DNA of 10,295 nt from Actinomycetales bacterium. GTDB lineage: Bacteria > Actinomycetota > Actinomycetes > Mycobacteriales > Mycobacteriaceae. Made by a program: the position numbers and the translations under genes. The notes under the pieces are model-generated. The model was not told where the DNA came from. It made no database searches and saw nothing but the letters and a program-made list of their open reading frames with translations. Shown piece after piece: positions 1 through 5,745 of this stretch. Within the stretch, counting starts at the first letter, position 1; every line of letters starts with the position of its first letter. Where the stretch lies: contig DUTZ01000368.1 of the NCBI GenBank assembly GCA_012841845.1, positions 1 through 10,295 of the forward strand, in the 5' to 3' direction.

Positions 1-1
1 C

Positions 2-967
2 CCCGTCCCGGTGGCCGATTCGCCGTTCCGGGACGTGTCCGGACCCGGCGGCGCCCACGTGCGGGAGGTCCGCCGGATCGACGAACGGACCTACCTGCTC
101 CACGTGTGGTCGCCGGCCAACGAGCGCACCCTCCGGGTGGGGATCATGGTCCCGCCGCCCGAGCTGGGACCGCGGCCGACCCTCTACTGCCTGGACGGCT
201 ACCAGGACTTCAGCCGGGAGGGCGAGGACGCGCTGGCCAGCGACTGGTACTGGTCCGGCGGCGGCCACGAGTTCTTCGGCGACAAGAACCTCAACGTCGT
301 CTTCACCGTCGACCCCGGGCCCACGATGTACCGCGACTTCCTCGTCCCCGTCCCCGGGCGGGGGCCGGTCCGGCTCGAGACCTTCCTCGCCGTGGAGCTC
401 CCGCCGCTCGTCGACGCGGCGTGCCGGGGCAACGGCACCAACGGGCTCATGGGGGTGTCGTCCGGCGCCGCCGCCGCGTTCATGACGGCGGTGCGCCACC
501 GCGGCAGGTACACGACCCTCGCCGGGTTCTCCGGCGTCTACGACGTGGCGAACGCCTTCGGCGCCGCGCTCTGGTCCGGGATGTGGCGGATGAAGGGCAT
601 CGAGCCGGAGTGGGTGATGGGCGTCGGGCTCACCGACCAGTGGCTCCGCTACGACCCCGGTCTGCGGCACAACGGCAACCTCCAGTCGCTGCGCGAGACC
701 ACCGTCTACCTCTCGGCGGCCGGCGGGCTCGTCCCCGGCGAGCCGTGGTCCCGGACGCGGTGGAACGCCGACCCCACGCTGTTCGGCGGCACGCTGGAGG
801 TCACCTCGTTCCACGCGACGACCCGCTTCGCGCACCTGCTGTCCACGGAAGGGGTGGACGTGACCGAGGACTACCGGCTGTCCGGGACCCACGACTGGCC
901 CCTGTGGCGGGAGCAGCTCCCGCTCGCGTGGCCCACGCTCGCCCGCGGCCTCGGGGTGCGTGGCTGA
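2..967 (+). CDS. Mycolyltransferase / antigen 85-family esterase (5' end cut by window)
   Basis: An alpha/beta-hydrolase of the antigen 85/corynomycolyltransferase family, which moves mycolic acids between trehalose mycolates and arabinogalactan outside the membrane. Counting from the GTG at 11, I see YCLDG (59-63, like YLLDG of Ag85), LETFLAVELP (122-131, like WETFLTSELP), the nucleophile elbow GVSSG with Ser150, an acidic residue Glu263 in GGTLEV, and GTHDW with His294 followed by PLW. These align with the Ag85 Ser126/Glu230/His262 triad, so the enzyme looks catalytically intact. No signal peptide is visible. The frame stays open to the window edge, and the codons before GTG read Pro-Val-Pro-Val-Ala-Asp, which looks like the region just after an exported protein's cleavage site. 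I therefore think the true start lies upstream and this is a 5'-partial gene. Exact substrate and paralogue cannot be assigned. The downstream metE-like gene has its own promoter-like box, so co-transcription is not required. Confidence 0.87.
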   Translation, partial: PVPVADSPFRDVSGPGGAHVREVRRIDERTYLLHVWSPANERTLRVGIMVPPPELGPRPTLYCLDGYQDFSREGEDALASDWYWSGGGHEFFGDKNLNVVFTVDPGPTMYRDFLVPVPGRGPVRLETFLAVELPPLVDAACRGNGTNGLMGVSSGAAAAFMTAVRHRGRYTTLAGFSGVYDVANAFGAALWSGMWRMKGIEPEWVMGVGLTDQWLRYDPGLRHNGNLQSLRETTVYLSAAGGLVPGEPWSRTRWNADPTLFGGTLEVTSFHATTRFAHLLSTEGVDVTEDYRLSGTHDWPLWREQLPLAWPTLARGLGVRG

Positions 968-1017
968 CCCGGACCGGGCGCCCGGCCGGACGCCCGCCGG
1001 GGCCGTCGCGCGGCCGC

Positions 1018-1023
1018 TACGCT
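1018..1023 (+). promoter_or_regulatory. -10 box of a probable leaderless promoter for the metE-like gene
   Basis: TACGCT fits the actinobacterial TAnnnT -10 consensus and ends 8 nt before the ATG at 1032. Transcription would start at or within a base or two of the start codon. No convincing -35 element and no Shine-Dalgarno sequence is seen. The box supports choosing the ATG at 1032 over the upstream GTG at 960. Confidence 0.5.
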
Positions 1024-1031
1024 GGGACGCC

Positions 1032-3332
1032 ATGAACGACGCCGCCGTCCGGGCGCACCTCGAACGCGATCGCGCCTCGAGCGTCCTGGGCTACCCGCGC
1101 ATCGGGCGCCGCCGCGAGCTCAAGCGCGCCCTCGAGCGGTACTGGCACGGCGACGGCACGGCCGCCGAACTGCGGGCGGTGGGCCGCCGGATCCGCGAGT
1201 CCACGTGGGACGACCTGCGTGCCCGGGGCCTGACCCAGCTCCCCGGGAACACCTTCTCCTTCTACGACCACGTCCTCGACGACGCGCTGCTCATGGGCGC
1301 CGTCCCCGGCCGCTTCCGGCGGCACGTCGAGGGCCTGGACCCCCTGGACCTGCAGTTCGCGCTGGCCCGCGGCCGGGCGGACGTCCCGCCGCTGGAGCTG
1401 GTCGCGCTCCAGGGCACCCCGTACCACTACCGGCAGCCCGAGTTCGAGGACTCCTCGCCGCTCGGGCTGCGCCCCGACGAGCTGCTCGCCGAGGTGGCGC
1501 GCGCCCACGAGCTGGGGCTGGAGATCCGCCCCGTCGTCACCGGCCCGGTCTCGCTGCTGCTGCTCGGCAAGGCCGCCCCGACCGCCGCCCCCGGCTTCGC
1601 GCCGCTCGCGCTGCTCGACCGCCTGCTCGACCAGTACGAGGCGCTGCTCGGGGTGCTCGCCGACGCGGGCGTCGTCTGCGTCCAGTTCGACGAGCCCTGC
1701 ATGACCATGGAGCGCACCCCGTTCGAGATCGGCCGGCTACACCACGCCTACGACCGGCTCTCGTCGGTGGCGGAGCGCCCGCGCATCCTCGTCACCGGCG
1801 AGTACGGCGACCTGGGCGAGGCGCTGCCCGAACTCGCGGCCACCGGGATCGAGGCGATCGGCCTGGACCTGGTCCACGGCCGGCGCGAGGCCGCCGAGCT
1901 CGCGGCCGTCCCCGGGCTGCGCGGCAAGCGGATCTACGCCGGCGTGGTGGACGGGCAGAACGTGTGGCGGACCGACACGTCCGCCGCCCTCGGCTACCTG
2001 CGGGAGCTCAAGGCGGAGTTCGACGACCTCGTGGTGTCCACCTCGTGCACCCTGCTCCACGTCCCCTACGACGTCCGCGCGGAGACCGACCTGCCGGCCG
2101 AGCTGTCCGACGCCCTCGCCTTTGCCGAGCAGAAGGTCGCCGAGGTGGTCTCGCTGGCCCACGCGCTCGTCGACGGCCCCACCCCGCGGTGGCGGCCCCT
2201 CCCGCTGCTGCCCAGTGCGCGCCGCGAGGACGTCCGGTCGCGGGTCGCCGGGGTCACCGACGCCGACCGCGTGCGGGCGCCGTACGCGCAGCGGGTCGAC
2301 CTGCAGGCCGCGCGACTGGGGCTGCCCCTCCTGCCCACCTCCACCCTGGGCTCCTTCCCGCAGACCGTGCAGATCCGCCGGGCCCGCCGCGACCTGGCCG
2401 ACGGCCGGATCGACTACGAGCGCTACCGCGAGTACCTGCGCGACGAGATCGCCGGGCTCGTCCGGCTGCAGGAGGACATCGGGCTGGACGTGCTCGTGCA
2501 CGGCGAAGTCGAGCGCAACGACATGGTCCAGTACTTCGCCGAGCTCCTCGACGGGTTCGCGGCCACCCGGCACGGCTGGGTGCAGTCGTACGGCTCCCGC
2601 TGCGTGCGCCCGCCGGTCCTCTACGGCGACGTGGCGCGGCCGGCACCCATGACGGTGGAGTGGACGGGCTACGCGCAGTCGCTCACCGACCGGCCGGTCA
2701 AGGGCGTGGTGACGGGCCCGGTGACGATGCTCGCCCGGTCCTTCTGCCGCACCGACCTGGCGCTGCCCGACGTGGCCACGCAGCTCGCCCTGGCGGTGCG
2801 CGACGAGGTGGCCGACCTCGAGGAGGCGGGCATCGCGATCATCCAGATCGACGAGCCCGCGATCCGCGAGCTGCTGCCCCGGCGCGGCGCCGACCGGCGG
2901 GCCTACCTCGAGTGGGCCGTGGGGACCTTCCGGCTGGCCTCCGCGGGGGCCCGCCCGGACACGCAGATCCACACCCACCTCAACTACTCGTCGCTGCGGG
3001 TGATGAAGGAGGCGATCGAGGACCTCGACGCCGACGTCACCGCGATCGTCGCCACCCGCTCGATCGACTGGGTGCTCGAGGCGCTCGGGGACCACACCCT
3101 CACGCGGCAGGTCGCGCCGGGCGTGTACGAGTCCCGGTCGGCGTTCGTCCCGGACATCGACCTGCTCCACGACCGACTCCGGACGGGGGTGGCCACGGTG
3201 GGGGAGGACCGGCTCTGGGCGGTGCCCGACGGCGGGCTCAAGACCAGGCACACCTGGCAGTTGGAGCCGAGCCTGCGCAACCTCGTCACCGCGGCGAGAC
3301 GAATCCGCCGGTCGGTTGCCCGGGACGGCTGA
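1032..3332 (+). CDS. MetE-family (cobalamin-independent methionine synthase) homologue lacking most zinc ligands
   Basis: A 766-residue homologue of MetE, which transfers the methyl group of 5-methyltetrahydrofolate polyglutamate to homocysteine in the cytoplasm. Length and two-barrel layout are normal (E. coli MetE has 753 residues). The N-terminal half carries LGYPRIGRRRELK (19-31), FDEP (219-222) and LVHG (280-283). The C-terminal half carries LGSFPQT (439-445), HGEVERNDM (490-498), GWVQSYGSR (515-523) and QIDEP (605-609). The substrate residues matching E. coli Glu484 and Asp599 are kept as Glu492 and Asp607. Of the zinc ligands only the histidine remains (His649). The positions of Cys643, Glu665 and Cys726 hold Asn651, Val673 and Gly734. 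The ATG at 1032 was chosen because homologues begin near this point and TACGCT sits 8 nt upstream; a GTG at 960 would add 24 low-complexity residues and overlap the previous gene. Family membership is certain; methionine synthase activity is doubtful. I leave the symbol empty for that reason. Confidence 0.9.
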   Translation: MNDAAVRAHLERDRASSVLGYPRIGRRRELKRALERYWHGDGTAAELRAVGRRIRESTWDDLRARGLTQLPGNTFSFYDHVLDDALLMGAVPGRFRRHVEGLDPLDLQFALARGRADVPPLELVALQGTPYHYRQPEFEDSSPLGLRPDELLAEVARAHELGLEIRPVVTGPVSLLLLGKAAPTAAPGFAPLALLDRLLDQYEALLGVLADAGVVCVQFDEPCMTMERTPFEIGRLHHAYDRLSSVAERPRILVTGEYGDLGEALPELAATGIEAIGLDLVHGRREAAELAAVPGLRGKRIYAGVVDGQNVWRTDTSAALGYLRELKAEFDDLVVSTSCTLLHVPYDVRAETDLPAELSDALAFAEQKVAEVVSLAHALVDGPTPRWRPLPLLPSARREDVRSRVAGVTDADRVRAPYAQRVDLQAARLGLPLLPTSTLGSFPQTVQIRRARRDLADGRIDYERYREYLRDEIAGLVRLQEDIGLDVLVHGEVERNDMVQYFAELLDGFAATRHGWVQSYGSRCVRPPVLYGDVARPAPMTVEWTGYAQSLTDRPVKGVVTGPVTMLARSFCRTDLALPDVATQLALAVRDEVADLEEAGIAIIQIDEPAIRELLPRRGADRRAYLEWAVGTFRLASAGARPDTQIHTHLNYSSLRVMKEAIEDLDADVTAIVATRSIDWVLEALGDHTLTRQVAPGVYESRSAFVPDIDLLHDRLRTGVATVGEDRLWAVPDGGLKTRHTWQLEPSLRNLVTAARRIRRSVARDG

Positions 3333-3334
3333 CC

Positions 3335-3346
3335 GTCTAATAGACT
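3335..3346 (+). promoter_or_regulatory. Promoter -10 region with overlapping palindrome, upstream of the 3410 gene
   Basis: TAGACT (3341-3346) matches TAnnnT and would start transcription near 3353, leaving a leader of about 57 nt. A TTGCCC at 3316-3321 could be the -35 element but the 19-bp spacer is long. A perfect 11-bp palindrome, GTCTA-A-TAGAC (3335-3345), overlaps the -10 box and begins 3 nt after the metE-like stop codon. It could be a small operator. Promoter and operator roles are inferred from sequence only. Confidence 0.4.
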
Positions 3347-3409
3347 CGGAACCATTCAGGCCCGGGCCGGACGGTCCGGGGTCGGCAGTGGACGAAAGAG
3401 GACCCGAAC

Positions 3410-3727
3410 ATGGCCGGTCAGACCCTCGAGCACACCGGTGCCGCCATCGTCGAGGAGTACTACCCCGAGTACGCCGAGACCAAGGCGCCCGTCTACCCGC
3501 TGTACTCCGACCTCGTCTACATCGGCTCGGCCGTCATCCTGCTGAGCATGGCCATGCTCGGCCTGCCCATCACCGCGCTCGGGTACGCCATCGACCCGCT
3601 CGCCGAGGGCGTCTCCATGGGCCTGGCGATCTTCGCCGTCGTGGCCAACGTCGTCGTCTTCCTCTTCGGCCTCGGCCTCTGCATGGCGGGCTTCAAGCGG
3701 CACAAGCGGCCGGACGAGCACCACTGA
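3410..3727 (+). CDS. Small two-helix membrane protein of unknown function
   Basis: A 105-residue protein that I do not recognise. Residues 1-34 are acidic and rich in tyrosine and proline (EEYYPEYAETK). Two hydrophobic segments follow, roughly 35-58 and 69-95, joined by a short loop containing Asp62 and Glu66. The tail is KRHKRPDEHH. The basic residues after the second helix suggest that both ends face the cytoplasm. The ATG at 3410 is preceded by AAAGAGGA (3395-3402), whose GAGGA core lies 7 nt upstream, so the start is well supported. Only 20 nt separate its stop from the proposed start of the DUF445 gene, so the two are probably one transcript and may act together in the membrane. No catalytic motif is visible and I infer no function. 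Confidence 0.8.
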   Translation: MAGQTLEHTGAAIVEEYYPEYAETKAPVYPLYSDLVYIGSAVILLSMAMLGLPITALGYAIDPLAEGVSMGLAIFAVVANVVVFLFGLGLCMAGFKRHKRPDEHH

Positions 3728-3747
3728 CCCGGCGTCCTGACGGGCCC

Positions 3748-5037
3748 GTGGTCCAGGCCGACACGACGCCCGCGCTGCGGGCCGGGGACCCGGACACCGA
3801 TGCCGAACGGAGGGTCGCCCTCCGGCGGATGAAGATCGTCGCGACGGGATTCCTCGTCGTCGCCGGCGTCATCTACCTGATCGCCGAATACGCCCTGCAC
3901 AACGGCGCCGACCCGTGGGTCGGCTACGTCCGTGCCGCCGCCGAGGCCGGCATGGTCGGCGGTCTCGCCGACTGGTTCGCCGTCACCGCCCTGTTCCGCC
4001 ACCCGCTGCGGATCCCCATCCCGCACACGGCGCTCATCCGCAAGAAGAAGGACCAGCTCGGGTCCTCCCTCGGGTCCTTCGTGGGCGAGAACTTCCTCGA
4101 CCCGGAGATGGTGAGCGAGAAGGTCCGCAGCGCCCGGATCCCCGAGCGCGCGGGGGAGTGGCTGCAGGACGACGAGCACCGCCGTCTCGCCTCCGACCAG
4201 GCCGCCAAGGCCATCCGCTCCGTCCTCGCGGTGCTGCGGGACGAGGACGCCGTGGCGATCATCGAGCGCACCATCGTCGCCCGCATCGCCGAGCCGCAGT
4301 GGGGGCCGCCCGCGGGGCGCATCCTCGACGAGCTCCTCGAGGAGGGGCGGCACCTGCCGCTGCTCGACCTCATGGCCGACCGCGCCCACCAGTGGGTCGA
4401 GGCCAACCCGGCCACCATCGACCGGTGGGTCACCGAGAAGGCCCCCACCTGGGCGCCGCAGTTCGTCAACGAGCTCCTCTCCGACCGCGCCTACCGCGAG
4501 CTCAGCGAGTGGACGTGGCAGATCAAGGTGGACAAGCAGCACGGGGTGCGCCTCGCCCTGATCGGCTTCGTCCGCGACTTCGCCCGGGACCTCCAGGAGG
4601 ACCCGGCCACCATGGCCAAGCTCGAGGTGTTCAAGCACGAGGTGATGAACCGCGAGGAGGTCCGGCGCGCCGCCGGCTCGGCGTGGGCCGCGGCCAAGCG
4701 GATGATCGTCGAGGCCACGGAGGACTCCACGTCCACGCTGCGCGTGAAGATCGACGACCTGCTGCGCCGGCTGGCCGACATGCTCGTCGACGACGCGCGG
4801 TTCCGCGGCCGGCTCGAGGGCTACATGACGCGCACCGCCGCCTACGTCGCCGAGAACTACGCCGGCGAGGTCACCTCGATCATCTCGGAGACCGTCGAGC
4901 GGTGGGACGCGGACGAGGCGTCGGAGAAGATCGAGTTGCTCGCGGGCAAGGATCTGCAGTTCATCCGCATCAACGGCACGGTCGTGGGGGCGCTGGCGGG
5001 GCTCGTCATCCACTTCGTCACCACCCTCGTCTTCTGA
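3748..5037 (+). CDS. DUF445-family membrane protein
   Basis: A 429-residue member of the DUF445/YjiN family, whose biochemical role is not established. A hydrophobic helix lies at about 29-50. The family signature follows, GGLADWFAVTALFRHP (71-86), then PIPHTALI and KKKDQLGSSLGSFVGENFL (99-117). A long charged, helical middle part continues to about 395, and the protein ends in a second hydrophobic segment (NGTVVGALAGLVIHF and on). The two membrane segments therefore bracket a large soluble helical domain. The frame is open further upstream, but the GTG at 3748 gives the usual family length and the N-terminal pattern expected (ADTTPALRAGDP). No good Shine-Dalgarno sequence precedes it, so the start is the least certain part; coupling to the gene ending at 3727 could explain this. 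From memory, M. tuberculosis Rv0473 holds the same place before the Rv0474-hbhA pair. Confidence 0.85.
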   Translation: MVQADTTPALRAGDPDTDAERRVALRRMKIVATGFLVVAGVIYLIAEYALHNGADPWVGYVRAAAEAGMVGGLADWFAVTALFRHPLRIPIPHTALIRKKKDQLGSSLGSFVGENFLDPEMVSEKVRSARIPERAGEWLQDDEHRRLASDQAAKAIRSVLAVLRDEDAVAIIERTIVARIAEPQWGPPAGRILDELLEEGRHLPLLDLMADRAHQWVEANPATIDRWVTEKAPTWAPQFVNELLSDRAYRELSEWTWQIKVDKQHGVRLALIGFVRDFARDLQEDPATMAKLEVFKHEVMNREEVRRAAGSAWAAAKRMIVEATEDSTSTLRVKIDDLLRRLADMLVDDARFRGRLEGYMTRTAAYVAENYAGEVTSIISETVERWDADEASEKIELLAGKDLQFIRINGTVVGALAGLVIHFVTTLVF

Positions 5038-5083
5038 GCCGCGGTGGTGTGACGGATCGCACGCCGGAGGGCGCCCCGGACCG

Positions 5084-5114
5084 CTTGCTGGAGTTAGCAC
5101 AGCTTGCTAGCGTT
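5084..5114 (+). promoter_or_regulatory. Promoter and candidate operator of the XRE regulator-hbhA unit
   Basis: TTGCTG (5085-5090) and TAGCGT (5108-5113), 17 bp apart, form a good sigma-70-type promoter with a start expected near 5120. Two repeat systems overlay it. One is a 12-bp imperfect direct repeat, CTTGCTGGAGTT (5084-5095) and CTTGCTAGCGTT (5103-5114), 10/12 identical and 19 bp apart, one copy over each promoter element. The other is an inverted repeat TAGCA-5 nt-TGCTA (5095-5109) between and over the elements. This is a layout expected for a repressor site, most simply of the XRE regulator encoded next. Binding is inferred. Confidence 0.6.
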
Positions 5115-5145
5115 GAAGGCAGACGGTAACCGACGAGGACGAATC

Positions 5146-5150
5146 GGAGG
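5146..5150 (+). promoter_or_regulatory. Ribosome binding site that fixes the start of the XRE regulator
   Basis: GGAGG lies 8 nt before the ATG at 5159, ideal spacing. An in-frame GTG at 5150 overlaps this site by its first base and cannot be served by it, so translation should begin at 5159. Confidence 0.75.
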
Positions 5151-5158
5151 TGGACGAC

Positions 5159-5662
5159 ATGGCCGACAGGAGCGACGAGGCCCGGCAACGGGACGAGGCG
5201 CAGGCGGCCGGGACCACCACCGAGCCGACGGCCGGCACCCTCGCGCGGCGGGACAAGCCCACGGGCGACGTCCCCCGCCCGGGTGACGACCGGAAGCGCT
5301 CGTCCGAACCGCAGGACATCGGCTCGTTCATCCGCGCACAGCGGGAGGCGGCCGAGGTGTCCATCCGGCAGCTCGCCGAGCGTGCCGGTGTCTCGAACCC
5401 GTACCTGAGCCAGATCGAACGCGGACTGCGCAAGCCGTCCGCCGAGGTCCTGGGACAGATCGCCAAGGGACTGAGGTTGTCCGCGGAGGTGCTCTACGCT
5501 CGCGCGGGAATCCTCGAACTGAGGGAGGGGAGCCCGGTGAGGGACGCGATCCTCACCGCCCCGGACCTCACGGAACGGCAGAGGGAGGTGCTCGTGGAGA
5601 TCTACGAGTCGTTCGTTCTCAACAACGCGACCGCCGCCGACACGGTCGTCGACGTCCCCTAG
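5159..5662 (+). CDS. XRE-family HTH regulator (Rv0474 / MLDSR-like)
   Basis: A 167-residue DNA-binding regulator. The first 50 residues are charged, low in hydrophobics and probably disordered. A cro/C1-type helix-turn-helix spans about 53-115: IGSFIRAQREAAEVS, then RQLAERAGVSNPYLSQIERG (70-89) containing the HTH, then RKPSAEVLGQIAKGL. A short helical C-terminal part (116-158) may serve dimerisation or ligand sensing. The HTH block is the type found in M. tuberculosis Rv0474, which sits directly before hbhA. From memory, Rv0474 has been reported as copper-responsive, and the Rhodococcus counterpart MLDSR controls the lipid-droplet protein MLDS and responds to long-chain fatty acids. Here too the next gene is the HBHA/MLDS-like gene, 83 bp away. 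The repeat-rich promoter at 5084-5114 suggests autoregulation. Ligand is unknown. Confidence 0.88.
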   Translation: MADRSDEARQRDEAQAAGTTTEPTAGTLARRDKPTGDVPRPGDDRKRSSEPQDIGSFIRAQREAAEVSIRQLAERAGVSNPYLSQIERGLRKPSAEVLGQIAKGLRLSAEVLYARAGILELREGSPVRDAILTAPDLTERQREVLVEIYESFVLNNATAADTVVDVP

Positions 5663-5675
5663 GGGCGCCGGCGGC

Positions 5676-5689
5676 GGCCCGGAAGGGCC
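5676..5689 (+). terminator. Short GC hairpin between regulator and hbhA (weak terminator or attenuator)
   Basis: A 5-bp stem GGCCC/GGGCC closes a GGAA (GNRA) tetraloop, 13 nt after the regulator stop codon. No U-tract follows. It is too short to be a sure terminator but could trim or partly attenuate read-through, or stabilise the hbhA message. Confidence 0.3.
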
Positions 5690-5712
5690 ACGCACCACCA
5701 GCGAGACAGAAG

Positions 5713-5721
5713 TAGCACAGC
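5713..5721 (+). promoter_or_regulatory. TAGCACAGC motif shared with the regulator promoter
   Basis: This 9-mer is identical to 5095-5103 in the promoter of the upstream regulator and lies 24 nt before the hbhA start codon. In such GC-rich DNA, two exact copies in two neighbouring regulatory gaps suggest a second binding site of the same regulator. Chance remains possible, because similarity does not extend far beyond the 9 bases and the inverted partner TGCTA is missing here. Confidence 0.3.
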
Positions 5722-5745
5722 CAGACCACGACACGAGGAGTCATC

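Noticed and set aside
974..985. CCGGGCGCCCGG palindrome after the mycolyltransferase stop as a terminator
   Set aside because: As a hairpin it gives only 4-5 bp around a tiny loop, and such GC palindromes are expected by composition here.
960..1031. GTG at 960 as start of the metE-like gene
   Set aside because: It would add 24 proline/arginine/alanine-rich residues absent from MetE proteins, overlaps the preceding gene by 8 nt, and ignores the TACGCT box 8 nt before the ATG at 1032.
2940..3250. Frameshift or sequencing error as cause of the missing zinc ligands
   Set aside because: The frame reads correctly before, between and after the three sites with no change in motif spacing, and at least one replacement needs two base changes.
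1737..3251. Long antisense open frame of about 500 codons opposite the metE-like gene
   Set aside because: It mirrors the codon bias of the sense gene, has a composition rich in Gly, Arg, Val and Asp without recognisable motifs, and no promoter or ribosome site. The same applies to antisense frames at 3517-5100 and 5659-6894.
5094..5110. CIRCE heat-shock operator (TTAGCACTC-N9-GAGTGCTAA)
   Set aside because: The left half matches for only seven bases (TTAGCAC), and the facing TGCTA arm is far too close. No heat-shock gene follows.
5049..5129. Short open frame MTDRTPEGAP... between DUF445 and the regulator
   Set aside because: It has no ribosome binding site and overlaps the promoter elements at 5085-5113; about 26 residues with no recognised family.
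5150..5158. GTG at 5150 as start of the XRE regulator
   Set aside because: It overlaps the GGAGG site that is correctly spaced for the ATG at 5159.
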